Shown in pieces: positions 1-10,199 of a stretch of DNA of 64,000 nt (position 1 is the first letter of the stretch; every line of letters begins with the position of its first letter). Both the position numbers and the translations under genes were made by a program. The notes under the pieces are model-generated. The model was not told where the DNA came from, made no database searches, and saw only the letters and a program-made list of their open reading frames with translations. Source of the DNA: Cephalopachus bancanus. Taxonomy: Eukaryota; Chordata; Mammalia; Primates; Tarsiidae. Location of the stretch: positions 1 through 64,000 of the forward strand of contig JAPVLO010000994.1 in NCBI GenBank assembly GCA_027257055.1. The letters are read 5' to 3'.

Positions 1-22
1 GAAGCTGTTTTATTTATTTATT

Positions 23-285
23 AATTTTTTTTTTGAGTTGGAGTCTCTGTCACCCAGGCTGGAGTGCAGTGGCACACTAACGGCCACCCAGCGTTGACCT
101 GCTGGGTTCCAGTGATCCTTCTGCCTCAGCGTTCCAAGCTGCTGGAACTACAGGCACATGCTACCATGCCTGGCTAATTTTTGATTTATTGTAGAGATAA
201 GGTCTCAAACCTGTGGGCTCAGGCAATCCATTCACCTCAGCCTCCCAAAGTGCTGGGATTACCGACTGAGCCACAGAGCCTGGCC
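23..285 (-). mobile_element. Alu, near full length, antisense
   Basis: Starts with a T-run (the A-tail) and GAGTTGGAGTCT, and ends with GAGCCTGGCC, the complement of the Alu head. The flanks CTGTTTT and CTGTTTTTT look like a target duplication. This is an older copy of the window's main Alu family. Confidence 0.93.
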
Positions 286-310
286 GTGGAAACTGTTTTT
301 TAAATAGCTA

Positions 311-631
311 TTTTTTTTTTTTTAGTTTTTTTTTAGTTTGAGTCTGTCTGTCAGACAGTTTGAGTGAGTCTGTCACCCACGCTGGAGTGATGTGGCATGC
401 TTATGGCCACTACAGTCTCAACCTGCTGGGTTCAGGTGATCCTTCCACCTCACTCTCCCTGGTAGCTGGGACTACAGGCATGTGCCACTATGCCCAGCTA
501 ATTTTTTGATTTATTGTAGAGACGAGGTCTTGACATGTTGCCCAGGCTGGTCTTGAACCCGTGGGCTCAGGCAATCCTCTTGCCTCTACCTCCCAAAATG
601 CTGAGATTATAGGCGTGAGCCACCACACCCG
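311..631 (-). mobile_element. Alu, antisense, with a duplicated 3' end
   Basis: The flanks TAAATAG repeat on both sides. Near the tail, GTTTGAGTCTGTC and TTTGAGTGAGTCTGTC occur in succession around TCTGTCAGACAG, a short local duplication that lengthens the copy. The head complement is degraded. Confidence 0.92.
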
Positions 632-1026
632 TAAATAGTTCTTAACTGGTCTACCTGCCTCTTGTCTATTGTCCCTCTGGTTCATCCTGAACATTGCCAG
701 TGTAATTTTCTTACATCACTGCTTTGATTAGAGACATTCCTCTGCTTTGAGCTTCAGTGACTCCAAGTATCCCAAATAATACTTCTTTCATTGAGTCACT
801 TCTGAACTCTTGAAGGTTCTGTGCCCTGTTCCTCTAAATTCCCTGCTTGAACCAGACCCATGGGCTTTGGACATAACTGCCTTGTATTATAATTAACTGT
901 GTGTGCAGGCACATGCTTGTTATTTCTCCTCAACCATATGCAACCTCAAGACAGAGATGGCAACTCCTGACATTTTCTGTACCCAGCAGTACCAGGTATG
1001 GTAGCTCAGTGTAATATTTGTTAAGC
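632..1026 (+). mobile_element. L2 LINE 3' end
   Basis: The order of phrases follows the L2 3' end: TGGTCTACCTGCCTC, an arm rich in CTGCTTTGA and CAGTGACTCC, then CTGTACCCAGCAGTACC and finally GTGTAATATTTGTTAAG in place of the usual CTCAATAAATATTTGTTGAATG. It is old and diverged. Assignment rests on recalled consensus, not alignment. Confidence 0.6.
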
Positions 1027-1794
1027 AAGGCGAGGTGTGATATAGAGAATGCTGTCTCATTTTTGGTCAGGACACATGTTCTATAATAGGATTATATTGC
1101 CTTGATGATAGAGTATCATCCTATGGTTGGTTGATCTCCTAGGAATCTTCCGGATCTAAACACTTTGAAGTGAAATAAATTTAAAATAAATCTCCATGAT
1201 ATGTTGGTATAACTTGAAGAGCAATTTTATTCTTTTGGGGAAGTACTTGTTTTCGCCACTCCATTAACTGAGTGCTTACAAGAATTTTTCAGAAAGATTC
1301 AGAATTATGTTTTTTTTCATGCTTTGAGATACACTTTAAAGAACAAACAGTTGAGACTGTTTAGCAGGCAATTTAGAGTAAATTTACAGCAAATCTACCA
1401 AGTCAGATTCTATGTTCAAGCTTGTTTAATGCACATCAGTTATGTTTTAGCAGCAACAAAAAATCTTAAGTTTATTGTCTTTACCAAGTAGATGAATACA
1501 GGCTCAAGTGTATCTGAATATTTTATATAAATAAGTACACACACTAAAATATGAACAGGTAAGAACTAGCATTTTCAATTTCACTTGGTTAAACATCTGT
1601 TGCTTACTATAGGGAACATGAAAGTGCAGAAAATTCATGAAGTGATTCCATCCTGGAGGTAATTTGAAATATTGTATTTACATTCTGATGTATTTAATTC
1701 AGCAATCTGGTGGGAGAGAAAAATCAAAGAGATCCATCAGCCAGGTATTCAACTTTTGAAAAAGAAACTCTAACAAATGTTAGAAATTAGAGAA
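1027..1794. other. AT-rich non-repetitive stretch
   Basis: No recognisable repeat, RNA gene or coding frame. All frames are short and broken. Confidence 0.6.
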
Positions 1795-2310
1795 AAAATT
1801 GAATGGAAGAGTTAAAAAAGTCAATAACCTCCAGGAAGCCTGGAAACTATGTAAAAACATCTTATTGGAAGCCCAGATAAATGTGTGCCAGACATCAAAA
1901 AGACCAGCTGCTTGGGGGAAGAAAAAAAGAACCCGGCATGACTGACTAACTGGCAGTGTAAAAGAGGCTGCTTCTGGGAAAAAAGCATCTTTCACAAAAA
2001 GGAAAGAGTTTAAGCCAGAAGAGGGAAGTCCACTAGGTATGGTAAGGCAGGTATAAACTAGAAATTAAGTGGGCTGAAAGATAATTGGAGGTGAACCTTG
2101 CAAGGGATTTGAAAGAAGGCCTATGTGATGATAATGGTTTACAGGGTAGGCTGAGTCCAGCCTATCAGAGGAGAAGCAATATAGCTTCTTTAAGAGAAAG
2201 TCATATTTGATTAATTTCCCAGAATTCTTTGTGAGAAAGGAATGTAGATATAGGGAAACAGACATATGTAATTTAGGTTCTTGAAAATTAATGCAATGGG
2301 ATTCCAAGGC
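1795..2310 (+). mobile_element. CR1/L3-type LINE fragment
   Basis: Broken reading frames read like the CR1/L3 second ORF. Around 1803-1920 a frame gives LQEAWKLCKNILLEAQ, a piece seen between the endonuclease and reverse transcriptase. Around 2173-2240 another frame gives KQYSFFKRKSYLINFPEFF, which matches the reverse-transcriptase block usually written QHGFxKGKSCLTNLLEFF. The GPDGI block between them is missing, so there is an internal deletion or heavy decay. This is a dead ancient copy with stops in all frames. The family is inferred from motifs only. Confidence 0.58.
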
Positions 2311-2512
2311 AAAGAATATTCAGAAAATACATTTACTTTGGGATAGTTGGGGTTGGGGGGTAGGGGGCGAGGGAAGGAACTCCACAGCCCTAGATGGAGT
2401 AGTTTACATGGAGAGGGCATGGTTTCTTGAACTGAGTAGTTCTAGCTTAGCTTTGTGACAAATTAGTTGTCTGATACCTATGGTGAGGTTCTTCCCTCTT
2501 TGAAAAACAGAA

Positions 2513-2809
2513 GCCGGGCTCGGTGGCTCAGCCTGTAATGCTGTGCCTTGGGAGGCTGAGGTGAGTGGATTACCTGAGCCTGCGGTTTCGAGACCCGCCT
2601 GGGCAACTTGGTGAGACCTCATCTCTACAATAAACCAAAAAATCAGCCGGGCGTGGTAGTGCGCACCTGTAGTTCCAGCTACTCGGAAGGCTGAGGTGGA
2701 AGGATCGCCGGAGCCCAGCAGGTGAGGCTGCGGTGGCCGGGAGCAGCCACTGCACTCCAGTCTGAGTGACAGAGTGAGACTCCAACTCAAAAAAAAAAAA
2801 AAATAAAAA
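2513..2809 (+). mobile_element. Alu, full length, sense
   Basis: Head GCCGGGCTCGGTGGCTCAGCC, linker CTACAATAAACC, tail GACTCCAACTC plus A-run. Keeps the CAACTTGG segment of the left arm, so it lacks the 5-nt deletion of the younger subset. Confidence 0.95.
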
Positions 2810-2814
2810 TGGAA

Positions 2815-3076
2815 AGGCAAGGCATAGTGGCTGAAGCCTGTAATCCCAGCACTTTGGGAGGTGAACGTGAGAAGATTTCCTGAACCCAGGGGTGCGAAAC
2901 CTCATCTCTACAATAAATTTAAAAAATCAGCTCGGTGTGGTGATGTGAGTTTGTGGTTGCAGCTACTTTGAAGGCTGAGGTGGAAGGATCACCTGAGCCC
3001 AGCGGGTTGAGGCTGTGGTGGCAGGAGAGTGAGACTTCAACTCAAAAAAAAAAAAAAAAAAAAAAGAAAAGAAAAT
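2815..3076 (+). mobile_element. Alu, sense, right arm shortened
   Basis: Directly follows the A-tail of the previous copy. The right arm jumps from GGCTGTGGTGGCAGGA to GAGTGAGACTTC, so the segment around the CACTGCACTCC block is deleted. Confidence 0.9.
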
Positions 3077-3157
3077 AAGGGTGGGAGTGTTAGAATGCTG
3101 AATTATATCAGCGGTTCTCAGTCTTGACTACATGTTGAACTACCTGGGGAGCTTTTA

Positions 3158-3477
3158 TTTATTTATTTATTTTAAATGTTTTTTGAATTGGAGTCTCACT
3201 CTGTTGCCCAGGCTGAAGTGCAGTGGCACACTCATGGCCACAACAGGCTTGACCTACTGGGCTCAGGCAATCCTTCCATCTCAGCCCCTCAGTCTTCCAA
3301 GTAGTTGGAACTACAGGCGTGAGCCACCATGCCCAGCTAATTTTTTTTTTTTTTTTTTGTAGAGACAAGGTCTTGCCAAGTTGCCCAGGCTGGTCTCGAA
3401 CCCCTGATCTCAGGCAGTCCTCTCACTTCAGCCTTCCAAAGTGCTGAGATTACAGGCTTGAGCCACTGCGCCTGGCC
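3158..3477 (-). mobile_element. Alu inserted in MER5A, antisense
   Basis: Target duplication TGGGGAGCTTTTA on the left and TGGGGAACTTTTA on the right. The middle linker holds a long T-run (about 3343-3358), the complement of an expanded internal A-stretch. Confidence 0.94.
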
Positions 3478-3570
3478 TGGGGAACTTTTAAAGTATACTA
3501 AAATCTGGCACCACCTCAGACTTTAGAAAGTTATACTTTCTGGGGGACAGGGCTAGGCCATAGTATTTTT

Positions 3571-3864
3571 TATTTATTTATTTTTTTGAGTTGGAGTCTC
3601 ACTCTGTCGCCCGGACTGGAGTGCAGTGGCACCCTCCCGGCCACCACAGCCTCGACCTGCTGGGCTCCGGCGATCCTTCTGCCTCAGCCTTCTAAGTAGC
3701 TGGAACTACAGGAATGCACTATCACACCCGGCAAATTTTTTGATTTATTGTAGAGATGAGGTCTTCAAGTTGCCCAGACGGGTGTCGAACCTGCAGGCTC
3801 AGGCAATCCACTTACCTTAGCCTCTCAAAGCACGGGATTACAGGCTGAGCCACCAAGCCCGGCT
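3571..3864 (-). mobile_element. Alu inserted in MER5A, antisense
   Basis: Flanked by CATAGTATTTTT on both sides. Head complement CCACCAAGCCCGGCT. This is the second of the three Alus splitting MER5A. Confidence 0.95.
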
Positions 3865-3893
3865 GGTCATAGTATTTTTTAAAAACTCCCCAG

Positions 3894-4187
3894 TGCCAAG
3901 CTCGGTGGCTCAGCCTGTAATCCCGTTTTTGGGAGACTGAGGTGAGTGGATTGCCTGAGCCTGCGGGTTCGAGACCCGCCTGAGCAACTTGACGAGACCT
4001 CATCTCTACAATAAATCAAAAATTAGCCGGGCGTGGTAGCGCGTGCCTGTAGTTCCAGCTACTGGGAAGGCTGAGGCGGAAGGATCGCCGGAGTCCAGCA
4101 GGTGGAGGCTGCGGTGGCCGGGAGCAGCCACTGCACTCCAGTCTGGGCAACAGAGTGAGACTCCAACTCAAAATAATAAAAAAAAAA
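3894..4187 (+). mobile_element. Alu inserted in MER5A, sense
   Basis: Flanks ACTCCCCAGT and GCTCCCTAGT form the target duplication. The left arm carries CTGCGGGTTCGAGACCCGCC with a perfect tRNA T-arm-like hairpin, and CAACTTGACGAGACC (no 5-nt deletion). Confidence 0.95.
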
Positions 4188-4231
4188 GCTCCCTAGTAGT
4201 TCTAATGAGCAGCTACTGTTGAGAACCACTG

Positions 4232-5010
4232 CCTAGATGATGCTGAGATTCTATGATTCTGAATTTCTGAGATTCTATCTATGATTAAGAATTTTTCAAT
4301 GAAATTCATCACAACGTGTTATCTCAGATAAGATTTTAATTTAGTGCTTGCTTTTAATTTTGACTAACTTGGATTCAGAGGAAGATCTTTAAAACTTGGG
4401 GGAAAATATTTTAAATCAAGATACAATTATGAACCATAACCAGTAATGCTTTGCTGCAGGTAGAGACATAAGACAAGGACATTGAGAGTACTTTGGAGAG
4501 AATTAGAAATGAAGCTAGCCTTGCTGTCATTTATTGATTAAGTGTCAGTGTGCTAGGTGATATTTCTTTTCTTTCTCTTTATTGGTAAAATAAACCAAAA
4601 ATCTCTTTATCCCTTACTTTAATGTCCTATTTTCCATGTGTTTATTCTCTTCAAGTATCTTATCAAGAAATAGAAGCACAGTAAATCCCCAGGCTTCTGG
4701 CTGGCACAACCATCCAGAACACAGCTGGGAATGTGGAAGTAAGCAGAAAACCTAAATGATGGAAACAGCTGTCATAAAGCCCATGCATTCTACTTAGAGA
4801 AAAGGCCTTCAGACATTTATCATTAGCAATCATTGAATAGCTCCAGTATCCAGAGCAATATGCTGTGTTGTAGATTCCACGAGGTGTCAAACAGGAATCA
4901 AGCTTCTGAGGTGCTTATATTCAAAATAGGCATATAGGGTTTATACCTGAGAAGATAATGCTTTGGTTATTCAGTTTCCCACTTCATGGCTGATTAGAAG
5001 TAGTAAGTGG
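4232..5010. other. Non-repetitive stretch
   Basis: Mostly unique AT-rich sequence. About 4527-4565 (TTTATTGATTAAGTGTCAGTGTGCTAGGTG) faintly resembles an antisense L2 or MIR end. No gene seen. Confidence 0.5.
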
Positions 5011-5296
5011 GCCAGGCTCGGTGACTCAGCCTGTAATCCCAGCACTTTGGGAGGCCGAGGTGAGTGGATTGCCTGAGCCCTCGGGTTCGAGACCCACCCA
5101 GGCAGCTTGGTGAGACCTCATCTCTACAATAAATCAAAAATCAGCCGGGCGCGGTAGCGCACGCCTGTAGTTCCAGCTACTTGGAAGGCTGAGGCGGAAG
5201 GATCGCCAGAGCCTAGCAGGTCGAGGCTTCAGTGGCCGGGAGCGGCCACTGCACTCCAGTCTGAGTGACAGTGAGACTCCAACTCAAAAAAAAAAA
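5011..5296 (+). mobile_element. Alu, full length, sense
   Basis: A 15-bp perfect target duplication, AGAAGTAGTAAGTGG, sits at 4996-5010 and again just after the A-tail. Such an intact duplication suggests a fairly recent insertion. Confidence 0.96.
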
Positions 5297-5592
5297 AGAA
5301 GTAGTAAGTGGTATTGGTTGAGGGGTGAAGAGGGTTCTAGGAATGGATTGATTAGAGGTGGGTGAGACTCGTCATCTGGAAGAAGTGAGAGGGGGCAATG
5401 TAAAATAGTGTGGGTGACCAGAAGCTGAACAGTAGACCCAGAGCTTGCTGATCTTGGCAGCTTGAGACATTATAAGATGGGACAACTGCTCAAAGGTACC
5501 TTTGTAGTCATAACCACTGAGGGCACTAATATATTTCAGGACAATATTAAATAATCGCGTTTGGTATATTTTAATTTAAAATTTCATTTTAG

Positions 5593-5822
5593 TGAGCCCG
5601 CGGGTTCAAGACCCGTCCAGGCAACTTGGCGAGACCTCATCTCTACAATAAATCAAAAATTAGCTGGGCATTGTAGCGCGCGCCTGTAATTCCAGCTACT
5701 TGGAAGGCTGAGGCGGAAGGATCGCAGGAGCCCAGCAGGTCGCGGCTGCGGTGGCCGGGAGCAGCCACTGCACTCCAGTCTGGGCGACAGAGTGAGACTC
5801 CAACTCAAAAATAAATAAATAA
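5593..5822 (+). mobile_element. 5'-truncated Alu, first of a tandem pair
   Basis: Begins at TGAGCCCGCGGG, so the first 60 or so bases of the family are absent. Its A-tail (AAAATAAATAAATAA) runs straight into the next Alu. The left flank AAAATTTCATTTTAG reappears only after the second copy. Confidence 0.93.
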
Positions 5823-5823
5823 T

Positions 5824-6127
5824 GCCGGGCTCGGTGGCTCAGCCTGTAATCCCGCGCCTTTGGGAGGCTGAGGTGAGTGGATGGCCTGAGCCCGCGGATT
5901 TGAGACCCGCCTGGGCAGCGAGACCTCATCTCTACAATAAATCAAAAAATCAGCCGGGCGTGGTAGCGCGTGCCTGTAATTCTGGCTACTCGGAAGGCTG
6001 AGGTGAAAGGATCGCCAGAGCCCAGCAGGTCGAGGCTGTGGTGGCTGGGAGCGGCCACTGCACTCCAGTCTGGGCAACAGAGTGAGACTCCAACTCAAAA
6101 AAAAAAATAAATAAATAAAAATAAAAT
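5824..6127 (+). mobile_element. Alu of the 5-nt-deletion subset, second of a tandem pair
   Basis: Complete head GCCGGGCTCGGTGGCTCAGCC, then CCCGCGCCTTTGGG and CTGGGCAGCGAGACC, the mark of the subset that lost ACTTG. Right flank AAAATTTCATTTTAG pairs with the flank before the first copy. Confidence 0.95.
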
Positions 6128-6354
6128 AAAATTTCATTTTAGAAATTATTTTAGAGTTCACTGGAAATATTCAAAATATGAAAACTGTCCTTAGAAGGGA
6201 GGAAATTCAGTTAACTTACATATTTACCTAGAGCACCTAGTTTCCCAACAGTGCTGGATCAATAAGGAGTCATTATGTGTCTTTTGTCTTTTTCTTTTAA
6301 AAAATAGGTTAAAGACTGCAGAGTATTAATTCAGTGACTTTTTCACTTCAGAGA

Positions 6355-6650
6355 TTTTTTTTTTTTTTTTTTGAGTTGGAATCTCACTCCGTCACCCAGA
6401 CTGGAGTGCAGTGGCCGCTCCCGGCCACCGCAGCCTCGACCTGCTGGGCTCCGGCGATCCTTCTGCCTCAGCTTTCCGAGTAGCCGGAACTACAGGCGCG
6501 CGCTACCACACCCAGCTCATTTTTGATTTATTATAGAGATGAGGTGTCGCCAATTTGCCCAGGTTGGTCTCAAACCCGTGGGCTCAGGCAATCCACTCAC
6601 CTCAGCCTCCCAAAGGCGTGGGATTACAGGCTGAGCCACCGAGCCCGGCT
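6355..6650 (-). mobile_element. Alu, full length, antisense
   Basis: Target duplication CACTTCAGAG/TACTTCAGAG. Strong family match, with GGCCGCTCCCGGCCACCGCAG marking the right-arm hairpin. Confidence 0.96.
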
Positions 6651-7123
6651 GATACTTCAGAGCTTTTGGTTCATGATTTTGTTCCTTTGTACTTTCTCTT
6701 AAGCCCTCTAGAACATCTGAGTTAGATTTAATTCCTAATACTGAACTGCCTGCTGTGGATAGTTTGGGAAACTGACATTCTGACCTGAAATCACAAAAGG
6801 CAAGAGAGTTGGTTCCTAGTTGGGGATTACAGGCTTAAATATCTGAATATTGGCTTCCCTTTTAGACACCAAAGCAAGTAAATGTATAATAATAATAAAT
6901 ACTAGAATTAAGGATAGTTTATGACCATGTAGCTATTTTAATCTTAAAAAAAAATAGAAGCCCTTCTTCCCCTGTTATGTGTGATCTAGAGACCATGTAT
7001 CCCCAATTCCTATCATAGTGCATGGCATGTGGTAGGTGCTTGAGAAGAGTTTTGTGGTTCAAAAGCAAGTTCAAGCATGATTTTTTTACTTTTGTATTCA
7101 TTCTAGGATATTTCCATTCATCC
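6651..7123. other. Non-repetitive stretch
   Basis: Nothing recognisable apart from an AATAATAATAAA run near 6886. Confidence 0.5.
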
Positions 7124-7468
7124 CTGCTATGGTCTAACTACTTTTATCATTCCAGAATTTGCATTCTGAAATCCTAATCCCCAAGGTGATGGAATTAGGA
7201 AGTGGGACTTTTTTGAGGTGAGACCTCATGACTGGGATTGGTCCCCTTGTAAAAGAAGTCCTAGAGAGTTCCCTTGCCACTTCCACTTTGTGACGTTACA
7301 GAGAGAAGATGCCTCTTTGTGAGGAATCAGTCCCTAACCAGACACCAAATCTGTCAGCACCTTGATCTTGGACTTCTCAGCCTCCAGAACTGTGAGAAAT
7401 ACATTTCTGTGGTTTCTATAGACCCAGTCTATGGTATTTTGTTATAGCAGCCCAAACGCAGGCAATCC
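7124..7468 (+). mobile_element. MLT1-type MaLR LTR
   Basis: Follows the MLT1 LTR order: CTATGGTCTAA, AATCCTAATCCCCAAGGTGATGG, GGGACTTTTTTGAGGTGA, CCTTGTAAAAGAAG, AGACACCAAATCTGTCAGCACCTTGATCTTGGACT and TATGGTATTTTGTTATAGCAGCCC. The far end is interrupted by the Alu that follows. It is a solo LTR of a non-autonomous ERVL-type element, long inactive. Confidence 0.85.
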
Positions 7469-7469
7469 C

Positions 7470-7746
7470 TTTTTTTTTTTTTTTTTTTTTGAGTTGGAGT
7501 CTCACTCTGTTGCCCAGACTGGAGTGCAGTGGCCGCTCCCGGCCACCGCAGCCTCGACCTGCTGGGCTCCGGCGATCCTTCCACCTCAGCCTTCCAAGTA
7601 GCCGGGAATTACAGGCATGCGCTACCACGCCTGGCTGATTTTTTGATTTACTGTAGAGATGAGGTCTCGCTGCCCAGGTGGGGTCTCGAACTCACGGGCT
7701 CAGGTAATCCACTCACCTCAGCCTCCCAAAGGTGCAGGATTACAGG
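7470..7746 (-). mobile_element. Alu, antisense, 5-nt-deletion subset, head missing
   Basis: TCTCGCTGCCCAGGTGGGG marks the subset. The copy stops at GATTACAGG, lacking the last 20 bases of the head. CAATCCCTTTTT flanks both sides. Confidence 0.94.
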
Positions 7747-9165
7747 TCCAATCCCTTTTTGAGATTAATTAATTTTAAACTATTCAATTTAGTTTTAAAC
7801 TTTTTAGTGCATTCAGTCCTAGATGCCTAAGGAAGGGAAATGAGTGTTTTTTTTCCCCTTAACCTAGAATGTGGTACTCTTTCTTGGTTAGTTAGGAGGT
7901 GGGTGGTTAGTATTTCATGTGGTTTGTTTTAATCCTGGTAGACAAATGGTTGCTTCTTCTTACCTTGTCTGATTCAGACGTTAGCACAAACTTGGCTGTG
8001 CAGCCTGCAGAGGTGCTTTTGAGAAAGAGGCTACCTTTGCTCCTTTTCCTCGCTTCAGTTTTTTTCTACCAGGTGCTTACTTCCCTCTTCTTCCCCAGGA
8101 GGCTTGGGTCAGGTCTTGATCTCTGCTTCATCCCAGCCATTCTTTACATGCTAGTCCCTTCTTCACACAGCTACTTTGTCTGTTTGGCTTTTGCAAGCCC
8201 CTTAAAGCTTGTCTTCTTTCATGTATGTTCAGCTTCTGTCTACTGAAGCAGGATGGAAGTGGTTTCTTTTGGACTGTAGAGGTTTCCTTAGTTCACCAAA
8301 CCCGTGGTGTTGGCATTTCAGCAAGCATTAAGCCACCAGAATATATTTTTTCCCTTCAGTTATTGTTTCTGTTTCACCACACATTTGTCTCCATTGAGTT
8401 TTCAGTCTGGTGTTTGGTTAGAGATGAAAACAAAGCACTGTGTCCTTGCAAACTGCAGTGTAAAGCATGTGGTTAGCAGTTACTACTTGCAATGGTCCAG
8501 TTTGAGTGGGAGTATCATTTTTCTTGGCAGTCACTTCACAGAAAGTCCTGTTTTTTTGGTGCCAGAATAAGCAGTCATTACATTCCTTACAATTTATAGT
8601 CAAATTATTATCTACTATTGTTAAAATTGCCTTAATTATAGAATATTTCCCCATGCTAAGATTTTAAAAAGCAAAACAAGACAACTTTTCTCCAGTGTAC
8701 TTCAGAAACAGTCCTTAAAATTCGTCCTCTCACCAGGATGTTGGAGGCTATGATGAAGATTATTTTTTTGTGTTCATGGCTTTTTTTTTCTTTTTTTGAG
8801 ACAGAGTGGGATGATCACTTTAAATTGAATTTGAACTAAATGCCCCCAGCTGGCTGGTTGGTTAATGTTCTGCCTTCTTGTTTACCCTCAGTTTGAAACT
8901 GTTTTTTTTTTTCTGCCCCTTCAGGTTCCATGGGCCTGGATACATTCTGGGGAGGCTCTCCTGGTGAGGGGTCAATTGACTATTAAGCAATGTGGCAATT
9001 TAGAAGATGTTTTTGTATTCTTCAGGTTTGGGGGGAAATGATGAAATATGACCCTTCCAATATCAGGACTGCATAAGTTTTCTTGTGGATCAGCAAAGAT
9101 TTAGGTGACTAGATGGGATATATTTCAGATAAGTTGGTCTTTCATTAACTTTACCAATCTGTCTT
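7747..9165. other. Non-repetitive stretch
   Basis: Unique sequence. Open frames of 78-109 codons occur on both strands (7917-8246 plus is the longest) but overlap one another, have no matching homology that I recognise, and no splice context. A small pure-T patch with GAGACAGAGTGGG at 8782-8812 is not enough to call an Alu. Confidence 0.5.
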
Positions 9166-9906
9166 CTTGCTATCTCAGTAACTACCATCCTGGACTTAGC
9201 CCTTACTACTCCTGCCTGGATTATTGTAGTTGCCTATACCTAGTCTCCCTGCTCTGGCCCTCTGGCTCTGGCTCTCCCCAGCCTGTACTCTCAGCATAGC
9301 ATTCAGTGTGATGGTATTCTCCTAACCTAAATCAGATCATATCGCTTCTCTGCTCAAAATGCTCCAATGGATCCCTGCCACCCAGAGTGCAAACCAAGGC
9401 TTATGAGACCTTATAGGGTCTGCCCATCAGCTCTCTTCTTTTGTCAGCCCACAGGGTCCTCTCTTCTCAGGTTTTGTCTTTTGTCTTCCCCACTCCACTC
9501 TAGCCATGTTGATCTCTGTTTTTTTTTGTTTTTCAAGCACAACACGCATACTTGGAGGCCTTTGCCTTTCTTCTCAGTGCCTAGAACACACAGCTAGTAG
9601 CATGGCTCACTCCCTCACGTATTTCAGGGCATTGAGTGCCTATTGCCTTAATCGAGAAACTTTTCCTGATTTCTGTATAAAGTAGGACCCCCCCATATAT
9701 ACATTAACTTTGCATTTTTGTGTGTGTATATATATATTTTATACACACACATACACAATTTGCCCTTTCCCCTCTCTGTTTACTTCTTTTTCTTAGTTAT
9801 CACCAACTGACCTGGGGGCAGGAGCTTTGCCTCTTTTTTTCATTGCCCTGTACCTAATGTCTAGCACATTGCCTGACACCCAAAACTGTTTGTGGAATGA
9901 ATGCGT
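9166..9906 (+). mobile_element. L2 LINE 3' region
   Basis: Long collinear match to the L2 end: CCTGGATTATTGTAGTTGCC, CAGTGTGATGGTATTCTCC, AAATCAGATCATATC, CTCAAAATGCTCCAATGG, ATCACCAACTGACCT, GGGGGCAGGAGCTTTGCCTC, then TTTGTGGAATGAATG at the end. It holds a TG/TA microsatellite at 9720-9756. Confidence 0.8.
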
Positions 9907-10044
9907 AAGTGATTACTCCTTGCAAATAGGATGCTCTTACTTAGGTAGAAGCTTTAAGAAGGCATGTTCTTTAGGAGTTGTGAATATGAGACTACACAGT
10001 TGAACCCCCATCTGCAGAAAGGGGGTGCCTAGGCTGGAGATTCA

Positions 10045-10160
10045 TACAGCAAATATTGACTATCTATTAATTGCTAGCACTGAGGATAAAGCAGTGAACA
10101 AAGCGGACATAGGTCAGGTCTCACACGGAGCTCACAGTTTGAAATTATGAGACAGATGTG
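10045..10160 (-). mobile_element. L2 LINE 3' end, antisense
   Basis: ACAGCAAATATTGAC, then GGATAAAGCAGTGAACAAAG and GAGCTCACAGTTTG mirror the complement of the L2 end. Opposite in strand to the L2 ending 140 bases upstream, so it is a separate insertion. Confidence 0.6.
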
Positions 10161-10199
10161 GACTCAGTAGTTCTGCAAGTCAGTATTAGTTACAATTGT

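Larger units (their letters stand above)
3109..4231 (+). mobile_element. MER5A-like hAT element split by three Alus
   Basis: The outer ends are inverted repeats: CAGCGGTTCTCAG at 3109 and TTGAGAACCACTG ending at 4231. Once the Alus at 3158-3477, 3571-3864 and 3894-4187 are removed, about 180-190 bases remain. They contain the MER5A order ACTACCTGGGGAGCTTTTA, TCTGGCACCACCTCAGAC, AGTAGTTCTAATGAGCAGC. This is a non-autonomous Charlie-type hAT of early mammalian age. Its own 8-bp target duplication is no longer readable. Confidence 0.8.

Noticed and set aside
7917..8246. 109-codon leucine/phenylalanine-rich frame
   Set aside because: Hydrophobic bias comes from T-rich DNA. Overlapping frames on the same strand (8225-8570) are equally open.
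8775..8815. T-run followed by GAGACAGAGTGGG, looking like the end of an antisense Alu
   Set aside because: Only about 15 bases resemble Alu; the following sequence does not continue.
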